Shown: one piece after another, positions 1 through 8,048 of the stretch | Layout: each line of letters starts with the position of its first letter | Numbering within the stretch: the stretch's first letter is position 1 | Assembly: GCF_009908265.2 (NCBI RefSeq) | Contig: NZ_JAAATX020000007.1 | Location: 202,546 to 266,545, forward strand | Length of the DNA: 64,000 nucleotides | Direction of reading: 5' to 3' | From: Paragemmobacter amnigenus | GTDB lineage: Bacteria > Pseudomonadota > Alphaproteobacteria > Rhodobacterales > Rhodobacteraceae | Notes under the pieces: model-generated | The model's database searches: none | The model's input: only the letters and a program-made list of their open reading frames with translations | Told to the model about the DNA's origin: nothing | Made by a program: the position numbers and the translations under genes

Positions 1-843
1 GTCCTTGCCTGTTCCTCGCCCACCGGTCCCGCCTTCGAGGGCGCGCAGATTTCCAGTGGGCAGCGCGCTGCACCCGGCGCCATCGAGCGGGTGGAGATCG
101 ACCCCGTCACGAAGGAGCCGCGGTTCAAGGTCATCGGCTGCGACCTGTGGTCGACCGAGGCGGGGTTTGCCGAAGCGACAAAGCAGACGGGTATCACCGG
201 CATCTGCGGATCGGGCATCATCGAGGCGGTGGCGGAACTGCGTCTTGCGGGTCTGCTCGACCCCGGCGGGCTGATCGGCAGCCCCGAGCAGACGGGGACA
301 TGGCGCTGCTCGCCCGAGGGGCGGACGCATAGCTACGTCCTGCATGACGGCACGGCAGAGGGCGGGCCGAAGATCATGGTGACGCAGGGCGACATCCGCG
401 CGATCCAGCTGGCGAAATCGGCGCTCTATGCCGGTGCGCGGCTGCTGATGGACGAGATGGGGGTGGAAAAGGTGGACCGCGTCACGCTGGCGGGGGCCTT
501 CGGCGCGCATATCAGCCCCAAGCACGCGATGGTGCTGGGCATGATCCCCGACGTGCCGCTGGACGAGGTGACGAGCGCGGGCAACGCCGCCGGAACCGGC
601 GCGCGCATCGCGCTGTGCAACGTGGCGGCGCGCGACCAGATCGAGGCGACGGTGCACCAGATCCATAAGGTCGAAACCGCGATCGAGCCGCGCTTTCAGG
701 AGCATTTCGTCAACGCCAATGCCATCCCCCACGCGACCGACCCCTTCCCCGAACTGAACGCCATCGTCACCCTGCCCGATGTCAGCTTCAACGCGGGCGG
801 TTCGGGCGGCGGGGGCGAGGGGCGGCGGCGGCGGCGCGGCTGA
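1..843 (+). CDS. RACo-like ASKHA/DUF4445 corrinoid activation protein (5' end missing)
   Basis: The reading frame is open from the first base, so this is the last 280 residues of a longer protein. The visible part matches the C-terminal ASKHA (actin-like ATPase) region of DUF4445/RACo proteins, which use ATP to drive reductive reactivation of the Co(II) corrinoid of methyltransferases. Recognisable stretches are CSSPTGPAFEGAQ at the start, TGICGSGIIEAVAEL, and LAGAFGAHISPKHAM followed by NAAGTGARIAL. Homologues carry an N-terminal [2Fe-2S] domain, which would lie outside the window. The tail ends in an odd Gly/Arg-rich run (GGSGGGGEGRRRRRG). The corrinoid partners are probably upstream but cannot be seen. 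Family assignment is fairly secure; the exact partner is inferred. Confidence 0.8.
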   Translation, partial: VLACSSPTGPAFEGAQISSGQRAAPGAIERVEIDPVTKEPRFKVIGCDLWSTEAGFAEATKQTGITGICGSGIIEAVAELRLAGLLDPGGLIGSPEQTGTWRCSPEGRTHSYVLHDGTAEGGPKIMVTQGDIRAIQLAKSALYAGARLLMDEMGVEKVDRVTLAGAFGAHISPKHAMVLGMIPDVPLDEVTSAGNAAGTGARIALCNVAARDQIEATVHQIHKVETAIEPRFQEHFVNANAIPHATDPFPELNAIVTLPDVSFNAGGSGGGGEGRRRRRG

Positions 844-901
844 TCGGGTCTTTCCTTCGCGGCGCGGCGGTTTACACTGCTTTCCGACGCGCGGCAGGAA
901 G

Positions 902-1465
902 ATGATGACGGACGACCCGGTTGCAGAGTTGATTATCCGGGTGGCCGCGCAGGATCGCGCGGCCTTCCGCACGCTTTACGGCCAGACCTCGGCGAAACTC
1001 ATGGGCGTCCTGCTCCGTATCCTCGGCACAAGGTCCGAGGCGGAGGATGCGCTTCAGGAAGTCTTCACCCGTGTCTGGCTGCGCGCCGGACGCTTTGACG
1101 CGACGAAGGGGCGCGGCATGACCTGGCTGATCGCCATCGCCCGCAACCATGCGATCGACCGTCTGCGCGCCCGCCCCACGGCGGTGCAGGTCGTGGCACG
1201 GGACGCGGAAGACGCCGACCCTGTGGAACAGGTGCGCGACACCGCCCCCACCGCCGAGACGCGGATGATCGCGGCGGGCGAGGCGCGGCGCATCGCGGAT
1301 TGCTTCGAGACGCTGGAGCCGGACCGGGCCGAGGCGGTGCGCGGGGCCTATCTCGGGGGGCTGTCCTATCTGGACCTTGCCGAACGGCATGGCGTGCCGC
1401 TGAATACGATGCGGACATGGCTGCGGCGCAGTCTGCTGAAGCTGAGGGAGTGTCTGGACGCATGA
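902..1465 (+). CDS. ECF-type RNA polymerase sigma factor (SigK-like)
   Basis: A 187-residue extracytoplasmic-function sigma factor. Region 2 is visible at about residues 45-95 (SEAEDALQEVFTRVW, then GRGMTWLIAIARNHAIDRLR), and region 4 with its helix-turn-helix at the C-terminus (LGGLSYLDLAERHGVPLNTM). Two adjacent ATGs at 902 and 905 are possible starts behind a poor AGGAAG site; the difference is one residue. Its stop overlaps the start of the RskA-like anti-sigma gene by ATGA, so the two are translationally coupled, and a fasciclin gene follows. The order sigma/RskA/fasciclin matches the mycobacterial sigK-rskA-mpt83/mpt70 arrangement, so this probably drives an envelope regulon including the fasciclin gene. 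The signal sensed is unknown. Confidence 0.9.
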   Translation: MMTDDPVAELIIRVAAQDRAAFRTLYGQTSAKLMGVLLRILGTRSEAEDALQEVFTRVWLRAGRFDATKGRGMTWLIAIARNHAIDRLRARPTAVQVVARDAEDADPVEQVRDTAPTAETRMIAAGEARRIADCFETLEPDRAEAVRGAYLGGLSYLDLAERHGVPLNTMRTWLRRSLLKLRECLDA

Positions 1466-2118
1466 CCGACGACCTTCCCCACAGCCCGCTGGACGAGGAT
1501 GATGCACTGGCCGCGGAATATGTGCTGGGCGTGCTGGCGCTGGCCGAGCGGATGGCGGTCGAGGCGCGGGTCAGGAACGACAGCGCCTTTGCCGCCCGCG
1601 TGACGGCGTGGGAAAACCGGCTGGCCGGTCTGAACGACGGTTATGGCGATATCCCTGCGCCGGACCTGATGCCGAAGATCGAGGCGCGGCTGTTCCCGCA
1701 ACCGGCCAAGGCGCGGCGGGGCCTGTTTGGCTGGCTCGCGGGGGCGCTGGCGGCGGCGGTTGTGGCCGTGGCGGCGGTCGTCCTGCTGCAACCCGCGCCC
1801 CCTGCCCCCGTCATCGCCACGCTGGGCGAGGCGGATGCCCCCCTGCGTTTCGAGGCGCGCTTTGACGGCGCGGCGATCACCGTGACGCGGGTGGCAGGCA
1901 CACCCGCCCCCGCAGGTCAGGTGCAGGAGGTCTGGATCATCGCCCCCGACGCGGCCCCCGTCTCGCTGGGCCTGCTGGAGGGCGAGAGCCTTTCCGTCCC
2001 CTATCCGCAGGCCCCTGCGGGATGGACGCTGGCCGTGTCGCTGGAACCTGCGGGCGGGTCGCCCACCGGCGCGCCGACGGGGCCGGTTCTGGCGGCAGGC
2101 ACGATCACGGAGCTGTGA
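1462..2118 (+). CDS. RskA-like membrane anti-sigma factor
   Basis: A 218-residue protein whose ATG lies inside the end of the sigma gene (ATGA overlap), typical for sigma/anti-sigma pairs. The N-terminal cytoplasmic part (about residues 1-85) has the anti-sigma zinc-finger-like fold without obvious zinc ligands (LAAEYVLGVLALAERMAVEA). One membrane helix lies near residues 92-115 (LAGALAAAVVAVAAVVLL), followed by a periplasmic RskA domain (VQEVWIIAPDAAPVSLGLL, LAVSLEPAGGSPTGAPTGPV). The family binds and silences its sigma factor until regulated proteolysis releases it. A frame-matched ATG at 1300 is rejected because it would overlap the sigma gene by more than 150 bases. Confidence 0.88.
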   Translation: MTDDLPHSPLDEDDALAAEYVLGVLALAERMAVEARVRNDSAFAARVTAWENRLAGLNDGYGDIPAPDLMPKIEARLFPQPAKARRGLFGWLAGALAAAVVAVAAVVLLQPAPPAPVIATLGEADAPLRFEARFDGAAITVTRVAGTPAPAGQVQEVWIIAPDAAPVSLGLLEGESLSVPYPQAPAGWTLAVSLEPAGGSPTGAPTGPVLAAGTITEL

Positions 2119-2135
2119 CCGAAGGATTTTCGGTC
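2117..2135 (+). terminator. Hairpin overlapping the anti-sigma stop codon
   Basis: Arms GACCGAA and TTCGGTC form a 7-bp stem with loop GGATT, starting in the stop codon of the anti-sigma gene. There is no T-run, so it is a weak terminator or an mRNA-stabilising/attenuating structure between the regulator genes and the fasciclin gene. Function is inferred only. Confidence 0.35.
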
Positions 2136-2139
2136 CGCC

Positions 2140-2168
2140 TGAAACTCGGGCGCTTCACCCCCCGTAGC
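2140..2168 (+). promoter_or_regulatory. Possible ECF-type promoter of the fasciclin gene
   Basis: TGAAAC (2140-2145) and CGTAGC (2163-2168) are separated by 17 bases. They resemble the AAC-containing -35 and CGT-containing -10 elements used by many ECF sigma factors, and lie about 50 bases before the fasciclin start. I found no matching copy before the sigma gene, so this is tentative. Confidence 0.25.
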
Positions 2169-2178
2169 TCCGGACACA

Positions 2179-2197
2179 AGGCAGGACGGTCCTGCCT
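2179..2197. promoter_or_regulatory. Perfect 19-bp dyad before the fasciclin gene
   Basis: AGGCAGGAC, one central G, then GTCCTGCCT: 9-bp arms in perfect inverted symmetry, 20 bases before the fasciclin ATG and just upstream of its CGGAGGA ribosome site. The one-base spacer suggests a protein-binding operator rather than an RNA loop, although a shorter hairpin with a 5-base loop could form. Confidence 0.4.
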
Positions 2198-2216
2198 CTG
2201 ATCCGGAGGACACCAC

Positions 2217-2774
2217 ATGAAACTTCGTCTCGCAACCGCCGCCTTCGCCCTTGCCGCAGGCACCGCCTTTGCCGCCAGCCATGGCGGGGACAACCCGATG
2301 GTGGGCGGCGCGCCCATGTTCGCGGACAAGACCATCGTCGAGAATGCCGTGAACTCGGCCGACCACACCACCCTCGTCGCCGCAGTGCAGGCCGCCGGTC
2401 TGGTGGAAACGCTGCAGGGCGAAGGGCCCTTCACCGTCTTTGCCCCCACCAACGCGGCCTTCGCGAAGCTGCCCGCGGGCACCGTCGAAACCCTGCTGAA
2501 GCCGGAAAACAAGGACCAACTGGTCAAGATCCTGACCTGCCATGTCGTCGCCGCCAATGCGCTGGCCGCGGATATCAACAGGATGGTCGCCGATGACGGC
2601 GGGATGCATCCGGTCAAGACGGTGGGCGGCTGCGAATTCACCGCCATGATCGAAGGCGAGGCGATCAGGATCAAGGATGGCCAAGGCAATGTCGCCACGG
2701 TCGAGATCGCGGATGTAAAGCAATCGAACGGCGTCATCCACGTCATCGACACGGTCCTTCTGCCCGCGAACTGA
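2217..2774 (+). CDS. Secreted fasciclin (FAS1) domain protein
   Basis: A 185-residue protein with an N-terminal signal peptide (positive MKLR, then an alanine-rich core, likely cleavage after TAFAA near residue 20) and one FAS1 domain at about residues 40-183. FAS1 motifs are clear: [35 protein letters not shown] and, near the end, [17 protein letters not shown]1 proteins act in adhesion at the cell surface. A strong CGGAGGA site precedes the ATG. It lies directly behind the ECF sigma/anti-sigma pair and is the likely target, as for MPT70/MPT83 in mycobacteria. The domain is secure; regulation is inferred from context. Confidence 0.92.
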   Translation: MKLRLATAAFALAAGTAFAASHGGDNPMVGGAPMFADKTIVENAVNSADHTTLVAAVQAAGLVETLQGEGPFTVFAPTNAAFAKLPAGTVETLLKPENKDQLVKILTCHVVAANALAADINRMVADDGGMHPVKTVGGCEFTAMIEGEAIRIKDGQGNVATVEIADVKQSNGVIHVIDTVLLPAN

Positions 2775-2884
2775 TCGCGCGGCAGAGGCTGCGCCGCGCG
2801 GGGCCGTCACTCCCCGCCGGCGGGCGGACCTGCGGCCCGCGCTGCCGCCATCTGTCCCCGAACCAAGGCCGTGGACCGCAGGCC

Positions 2885-2920
2885 GGGTCCCGCAGGTTTG
2901 CCCTGCGGGACCCTTTTTTT
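2885..2920 (+). terminator. Strong intrinsic terminator after the fasciclin gene
   Basis: A 12-bp perfect stem (GGGTCCCGCAGG against CCTGCGGGACCC) with a 5-base loop is followed by seven Ts (2914-2920). This is one of the clearest rho-independent terminators in the window and ends the sigma/anti-sigma/fasciclin unit about 110 bases after the fasciclin stop. Confidence 0.9.
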
Positions 2921-3019
2921 CCCGGCGGGGTCCGGTTGGCGCGGGGAGTCGCGGCTCTGCCCTTTACTTATTCCGTAGTTTGCATATGTAAGGCGGAACC
3001 CAAGCTGAAAGGCCCGACC

Positions 3020-3355
3020 ATGACCGCCATCACCTCGATCCCCGAAGCCATCGCCGCCGCCGCCGAGGGCAGGATCACCCTGCTTGACGTGCGCGAGAGT
3101 GGCGAGATTGCCGCCTCGGGCACCGCACGGGGGGCGGTCCATATTCCGCTGGGGCTCTTGCCGCTCAAGGCCGATCCGAAGGCACCGGATTACGACCGGC
3201 GGCTGGCGGGCAAGCCTATCGCGGTGTTCTGCGCGGCGGGCGCGCGGGCGGGGCGGGCGGTCAGCCTGCTGCGGCAATTCGGGCATGAGGCGGTGAATAT
3301 CGGCGGCTTCGGCGACTGGTGCGGCTGCGGCGGTCCGGTGCAGCGTCAGGCCTGA
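3020..3355 (+). CDS. Rhodanese-domain sulfurtransferase
   Basis: A compact 111-residue single-domain rhodanese. The ITLLDVRESGEIAASGTARG segment (residues 19-38) is the conserved N-terminal rhodanese motif, and the active-site loop CAAGARAGR has the persulfide-forming cysteine at residue 71 and the loop arginines. No signal peptide, so it is cytoplasmic. Family members transfer sulfane sulfur or detoxify sulfide or cyanide; the acceptor here is not evident. The ATG at 3020 is chosen because the upstream in-frame extension lies in promoter-like A+T-richer sequence. Its 3' end overlaps the convergent MFS gene by 10 bases. Confidence 0.87.
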   Translation: MTAITSIPEAIAAAAEGRITLLDVRESGEIAASGTARGAVHIPLGLLPLKADPKAPDYDRRLAGKPIAVFCAAGARAGRAVSLLRQFGHEAVNIGGFGDWCGCGGPVQRQA

Positions 3356-4503
3356 CGGCGGCGCGCCTGTATCCAGTGCAGCAGGATCCCTGCCGCGCAC
3401 AGCGGCAGGGCAAAGACGACCACACCCGCAGGACCGATCTGCGCGATCAGCAGGGCCAAGAGCGGCGTGCCGGTCGTGGTGCCCACATTGCCAAGCTGCG
3501 CCACCGCGCCCGAGGCGCGGGCGCGATCGCCGGCCGTATCGTTCAGCTGCGGGATGGAGGCGAAGCTGGCACCCTGCACGATCCCCATCGCGCCGGCCAA
3601 TGCGAAGGCCGCCACAAGGGCCAGCACAGGCTGGTCCCATCCGGCCCAGAGCGCCAGTGTCGCCACCAGCCCCGCCCCGTAGCCCGCCTGCACCATCTGC
3701 ACGGCACTGATGTAGCGCAGCCCCCAGACCCCCAGCGTCAGCGAGACGGCAATGGACAGAAGCGGCATCCCCGCCGCGGCCAGCGCGCGCTGGCCTTCCG
3801 GCAGGAGCGGGGGCAGCAGGGTGAGAAGCGCCACGTAAAGCGCGGTGTAGAAGACGAACCCCATCGCGGGTGCTGCCATGCGGGGCGAGGCGTAGATGGT
3901 CCCGTGCTGCCGGACCAACCCGCCGATCGAGGGCAGCGGCGGTGCGGCAGGATCGCGCGGCAGCAGCAGGGCAAGGATCACGGCCAGCGCGGCCATCCAG
4001 ACGGCATGGGTCAAAAACAGCGCCGCCACGCTGCCCCCGGCCAGAAGCGGCGGGGCGATCAGGGCCAGCAGGGCATAGGTCACGCCGAAGAAGCTGCTCC
4101 ACAGCGTCATGGCAAGGCCCTGGTGGCGCGGCGGGGCGAGGCCTGCGATCATCGTGGGGCCGACCACCACGATGGCAAGATGTGACACCCCTTCCAGCAC
4201 GCGGGTCAGGATCAGCGCGGCATAGGGCAGCGGCAGGGTCTGGAGCGCAGAGACGACCGCCCCCAGCGCCAGCGCCGCGACGATGGCACGGCGCGGCCCG
4301 ACGCGCGCGACCAGAAGCCCCGCCGTGGTGCCGAAGACCAGCCCGACGATGCCGACGATGGACACGATCAGCCCGATCCCCGCCGCGCCATGTTCGGGAT
4401 AGCGCGCGGCCATAAGGTCGAAGGAAAAGGACAGCTTGCCGAACTGCGCCGCCGAACCCAGCCCCGCCAGCCAGAGGGCCAGCACCGTCACGACAGCGCG
4501 CAT
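3346..4503 (-). CDS. MFS transporter
   Basis: A 385-residue major facilitator with about 12 hydrophobic segments. The first is MRAVVTVLALWLAGLGSAAQ, and a typical cytoplasmic loop GLLVARVGPRRAIVAALALG follows the second pair of helices. It ends in a basic tail (HWIQARRRQA). Start 4503 is chosen because a GGGG ribosome site lies just upstream; a longer frame up to 4638 would run into lpdA. It has no substrate-defining neighbour, so the substrate is unknown. It is separated from the upstream lpdA by a Rhodobacteraceae-type palindromic element. Confidence 0.8.
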   Translation of the reverse strand: MRAVVTVLALWLAGLGSAAQFGKLSFSFDLMAARYPEHGAAGIGLIVSIVGIVGLVFGTTAGLLVARVGPRRAIVAALALGAVVSALQTLPLPYAALILTRVLEGVSHLAIVVVGPTMIAGLAPPRHQGLAMTLWSSFFGVTYALLALIAPPLLAGGSVAALFLTHAVWMAALAVILALLLPRDPAAPPLPSIGGLVRQHGTIYASPRMAAPAMGFVFYTALYVALLTLLPPLLPEGQRALAAAGMPLLSIAVSLTLGVWGLRYISAVQMVQAGYGAGLVATLALWAGWDQPVLALVAAFALAGAMGIVQGASFASIPQLNDTAGDRARASGAVAQLGNVGTTTGTPLLALLIAQIGPAGVVVFALPLCAAGILLHWIQARRRQA

Positions 4504-4525
4504 CCCCTGCCCCTTCCCCGTTGTC

Positions 4526-4581
4526 CAAATATCCTCGGGGGGAGTCATGGCGCAGCCATGACGGGGGGCAGACGGCCCCCC
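4526..4581. repeat. Double-hairpin intergenic element (Rhodobacteraceae REP-like)
   Basis: The A+T-rich lead CAAATATCCTC is followed by a run of G, then the perfect palindrome GTCATGGC-GCA-GCCATGAC (4544-4562), then GGGGGGC-AGACG-GCCCCCC (4563-4581). The two abutting hairpins between lpdA and the MFS gene look like a dispersed intergenic repeat I recall from Rhodobacteraceae genomes. Only one full copy is seen here, so its repetitive nature needs a genome search. It may act as an mRNA-stabilising or terminating structure after lpdA. Confidence 0.55.
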
Positions 4582-4606
4582 TGCCCGGCCCGATCCCCGC
4601 GCGGCG

Positions 4607-6001
4607 TCAGAAGTGCAGCGCGCGGCCGTAGGCGTCAAGCACCGCTTCGTGCATCATCTCGGACAGGGTGGGATGCGGGAACACGGTGTTCATCAGGTCT
4701 TCCTCGGTCGTCTCAAGCGACCGGCCCACGACATAGCCCTGTATCAGCTCGGTCACCTCGGCGCCGATCATGTGGGCACCAAGGAGTTCGCCGGTCTTGG
4801 CGTCAAATACGGTCTTGATCATGCCTTCGGATTCGCCAAGGGCGATAGCCTTGCCATTGCCGATGAAGGGGAAGCGGCCGACCTTGATGTCATAGCCCGC
4901 CTCTTTCGCCTTGGCCTCGGTCAGCCCGACCGATGCCACCTGCGGGTGGCAATAGGTGCAGCCGGCGATGGAATTGGGCTTGATCGGGTGCGGATGCTTG
5001 CCCGCGATGAGTTCGGCCACCATGACGCCCTCGTGGCTGGCCTTGTGCGCAAGCCACGGCGCGCCCGCGATGTCGCCGATGGCGTAAAGCCCGTCGACAC
5101 CCGTGCGGCAGAATTCGTCGGTGATGACATGGGTGCGGTCGATCTTCACCCCCAGCGCCTCGAGCCCGAGGTTTTCGACGTTGCCGACGATGCCGACGGC
5201 GGAAATCACCGTGTCGAAGTCGTGGGTTTCGATCTTGCCGCCGATTTCGATATGCGCGGTGACGCCCACGCCCGGCTTGCGGTCCAGCTTCTTCACCCCA
5301 GCCTTTTCGAGGATCTTCATGCCCTGCTTGACGAACTGCTTTTTCGCGAAGGCGCTGATCTCTGCATCCTCGACGGGAAGGATGCGGTCCATCACCTCGA
5401 CCACCGTCGTATCGGCGCCAAGCGTGTTGAAGAAGGAGGCGAATTCGATGCCGATGGCGCCCGAGCCGATCACGAGGAGCTTTTTCGGCATCCGTTTGGG
5501 TTGCAGCGCGTGCTTGTAGGTCCAGACCAGATCGCCATCCGCCTCGAGCCCCGGAAGTTCGCGGGCGCGGGCCCCGGTGGCGAGGATGATGTGCGGGGCA
5601 GTCAGGTCTTCGGTGCCCTTGTCGGTTTTCACCGAAACCTTGCCCTTGGCGGTGACGGTGGCCTGCCCCATCACGACCGCGATCTTGTTCTTCTTCATCA
5701 GGTGGCCGATGCCGGAGGACAGCTGTTTCGCCACCCCGCGCGAGCGGGCGACGACGGCGGGCAGGTCATAGCCGATCCCGTCAGCCTTCAGCCCGAATTC
5801 CTTGGCGCGGTGCATCAGGTGGAAGACTTCGGCCGAGCGCAAGAGCGCCTTGGTCGGGATGCATCCCCAGTTCAGGCAGATGCCGCCCAGATGTTCGCGT
5901 TCGACGATGACGACCTTCAGGCCCAGTTGCGCCGCACGGATGGCGGCGACATAGCCGCCCGGACCTGCACCGATCACGATCACATCATAGGCAGCGGCCA
6001 T
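4607..6001 (-). CDS. lpdA: Dihydrolipoyl dehydrogenase (E3)
   Basis: A 464-residue flavoprotein disulfide oxidoreductase that reoxidises dihydrolipoamide of the 2-oxoacid dehydrogenase or glycine cleavage complexes, passing electrons to NAD+. Visible features are the FAD motif VIVIGAGPGGYVAAIRAAQL near the N-terminus, the redox-active disulfide GGICLNWGCIPTKALL (about residues 39-54), the NAD-binding LLVIGSGAIGIEFASFF, and the C-terminal interface HPTLSEMMHEAVLDAYGRALHF with its catalytic His-Pro pair. A strong GAGGGAGGA site precedes the ATG. No E1 or E2 gene is adjacent in the window, so which complex it serves is not shown. Length is typical. Confidence 0.97.
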   Translation of the reverse strand: MAAAYDVIVIGAGPGGYVAAIRAAQLGLKVVIVEREHLGGICLNWGCIPTKALLRSAEVFHLMHRAKEFGLKADGIGYDLPAVVARSRGVAKQLSSGIGHLMKKNKIAVVMGQATVTAKGKVSVKTDKGTEDLTAPHIILATGARARELPGLEADGDLVWTYKHALQPKRMPKKLLVIGSGAIGIEFASFFNTLGADTTVVEVMDRILPVEDAEISAFAKKQFVKQGMKILEKAGVKKLDRKPGVGVTAHIEIGGKIETHDFDTVISAVGIVGNVENLGLEALGVKIDRTHVITDEFCRTGVDGLYAIGDIAGAPWLAHKASHEGVMVAELIAGKHPHPIKPNSIAGCTYCHPQVASVGLTEAKAKEAGYDIKVGRFPFIGNGKAIALGESEGMIKTVFDAKTGELLGAHMIGAEVTELIQGYVVGRSLETTEEDLMNTVFPHPTLSEMMHEAVLDAYGRALHF

Positions 6002-6099
6002 CGGATTTCCTCCCTCAAAGAAACTGGTTTGGCCTTAAACTACTTTTCGGACCCAAGCAACGCAGGCAGCGCCGCAGCCCCATGCAGCCAGCGCATGGC

Positions 6100-6675
6100 T
6101 CATTCCGCAGCCTGCAGGCGCCGCAGCTCGGCCGCGTAGCCGCCCTGATCGAGCCAGTCCTGTTCCTGCGGGGTGGAAAACCGCCCCATGGCCACGTTGC
6201 GGCCGGGAAAGCGGCCGAAGCGGGCGATGATCGCCTGATGCGCGCGGGCATGCAGCGCCATTGCGGGGTCCGAGGACAGGCGTTCGGCCATCAGCCGCAC
6301 GGCAAGGTCCTGATCGGCGGTGTCTTCGGAATGTTCGAAGGGCATGTAGAAGAATTGCCGGTCCGGTTCCGGCGCGCCCATGTCCCAGCCTGCGGCAAGC
6401 GCGGTTCGGGCGGCATCACGGGCGCGGGCGTCGGTGGCGAAGCTGTCGGCGGTGCCGCGGAACATGTTGCGCGGCAGCTGGTCGGTCAGGATGAGGAAGG
6501 CCAGCGTGCCGACCGTGCCGTCGATCCAGTGGTCCAGATGGCCTTCGCGCGCGGCCTGCCAGAGATCGGCAAAGCGGTCGCGGCAGGCGGCGTCGATCTC
6601 CTCTCCCCCGGCATACCAGCCGTCGGGGCCGATCTCGCCCAGCCAGAAATCCAGCAGTTCCACCGGGTCCGACAT
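6100..6675 (-). CDS. DUF924 family protein
   Basis: A 191-residue soluble protein of the DUF924 family, recognised from FWLGEIGPDGWY near the N-terminus, LAFLILTDQLPRNMFRGTAD around residues 58-77 and FFYMPFEHSEDTADQDLAV around residues 108-126. The family has an alpha-helical tetratricopeptide-like fold and no agreed biochemical role. AAGGA lies in a good position before the ATG. It stands between lpdA and an MFS gene on the same strand, but the gaps of 60-100 bases do not show strong coupling. Confidence 0.85.
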   Translation of the reverse strand: MSDPVELLDFWLGEIGPDGWYAGGEEIDAACRDRFADLWQAAREGHLDHWIDGTVGTLAFLILTDQLPRNMFRGTADSFATDARARDAARTALAAGWDMGAPEPDRQFFYMPFEHSEDTADQDLAVRLMAERLSSDPAMALHARAHQAIIARFGRFPGRNVAMGRFSTPQEQDWLDQGGYAAELRRLQAAE

Positions 6676-6737
6676 GGGGCGTCCTTTCCTTTGTCACGGC
6701 CAGCGTGGCAGGGAACGCAGGGCGGCGCAACCGCGCT

Positions 6738-7958
6738 TTAGCGGTCCTTCTCGATCACTGCCGTGGCCGCGACGGGCGAGGCGGTGGGCACGATGAAGGC
6801 GGAGGGCCCGCTTCCCGCCGGCGACGCGCGGCGCGACATCCGCCAGATCGCATAGCCGGTCAGAAGGGCATAGAGCGCGGCGATGAACAGGAAGAAGCCG
6901 CCGGATCCGACCTGCGCCATGATCCAGCCCGTCACGATCGGCCCGAAGATCGCGCCGAAGCCGTTGAGGAAGATCATCCCCGCGCTGGCCGCCGCCATGT
7001 CGTCCTTGGACAGGAAGTCGTTGGTATAGGCGATGAGCAGCGCATAGACCGGATTGGTGATCCCCCCCAGCAGCAATGCCACCACCAGATAGGCCATAAA
7101 GGGCAGATCGAACAGACCGGCGACCAGCATGACGACCGTGGCGATGCCCGACAGGCCCGTGATCAGCAGGCGGCGGTCCATCCGGTCGGACAGCCAGCCG
7201 ATGGGATATTGCAGCACCAGCCCGCCCACATAGAGCGCGCCGACGAAGATGGAGATGTCGCGGACCGACAGATCCTCCATCGCGCCCCAGACCGAGGCCA
7301 TGCCGAACATGGCCGAAAACACCCCGCCCGTCAGCAGCATCCCCGCGCAGCCGAGGGGCGAGATGCGGAAGAGCGCGCGGAAGGACAGGCCCTTGGTGGA
7401 TTCGAAGGTGGGCGCGGGGGTGGGGGCAAGCAGCATGGGCATGAAGGCCAGCGACACCAGAACCGAGGGGATCACGAACAGCACGAAGCCCGAGGGATCG
7501 CCCACGTTCAGGATGGCTTGGCTGGCGATGATCCCCACCATCTGCACGATCATATAGGCCGAAAGCGCCTGCCCCCGCGTCTCGTTCGTGGCGGCGTTGT
7601 TCAGCCAGCTTTCGGCGGTGATGTAGATGCCGGAAAAGCAAAAGCCGATCAGCACGCGCAGCGCCGTCCAGACCATCCAGTCGGCCGCCACCGGATAGAC
7701 CACCAGCACCGCCGAGATGAGCGAGCCGAGCGCCGCGAAGACGCGCACATGCCCCACCTTGCGGATCATGGCGGGGGCGAGTTGCGAACCCACCAGAAAG
7801 CCCGCGAAATAGGCCGACATCACGAGCGAGATTTCAAAGGTCGAAAACCCCTCGATCGCGCCGCGGATGCCCAGAAGCGTGCCCTGTATGCCGTTGCCCA
7901 CCATCAGGAGCATCACGCCCAGAAGCAGCGGCCAGGAGGTGGAGACGACTTTCAGCAT
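6738..7958 (-). CDS. MFS transporter (YcaD-like)
   Basis: A 406-residue major facilitator with 12 likely membrane helices: the first at about residues 8-30, the signature loop RKVGHVRVFAALGSLISAVL after helix 2, and a second-half loop GWLSDRMDRRLLI. The sequence pattern (SYFAGFLVGSQLAPAMI, GFCFSGIYITAESWLNNAA) resembles the YcaD group, whose substrates are unknown. The ATG at 7958 is preferred over an upstream in-frame start because the hydrophobic N-terminal helix begins directly after it. The C-terminal 30 residues are hydrophilic. Downstream DUF924 is co-directional, but no functional link is evident. Confidence 0.82.
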   Translation of the reverse strand: MLKVVSTSWPLLLGVMLLMVGNGIQGTLLGIRGAIEGFSTFEISLVMSAYFAGFLVGSQLAPAMIRKVGHVRVFAALGSLISAVLVVYPVAADWMVWTALRVLIGFCFSGIYITAESWLNNAATNETRGQALSAYMIVQMVGIIASQAILNVGDPSGFVLFVIPSVLVSLAFMPMLLAPTPAPTFESTKGLSFRALFRISPLGCAGMLLTGGVFSAMFGMASVWGAMEDLSVRDISIFVGALYVGGLVLQYPIGWLSDRMDRRLLITGLSGIATVVMLVAGLFDLPFMAYLVVALLLGGITNPVYALLIAYTNDFLSKDDMAAASAGMIFLNGFGAIFGPIVTGWIMAQVGSGGFFLFIAALYALLTGYAIWRMSRRASPAGSGPSAFIVPTASPVAATAVIEKDR

Positions 7959-8048
7959 GGGGCACCGCGGCAAGGGTCGAGGAAGACAGGATAGCACCGG
8001 CCGGATCACCGGCACGGAAGGAAAGCGACGCGGGCTCTGCCCCTCCCG

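Noticed and set aside
2807..4528. A 573-codon minus-strand frame overlapping the rhodanese and MFS genes
   Set aside because: It runs through the terminator region and the opposite strand of the rhodanese, and its composition is arginine/alanine-rich noise; the MFS gene is read in another frame.
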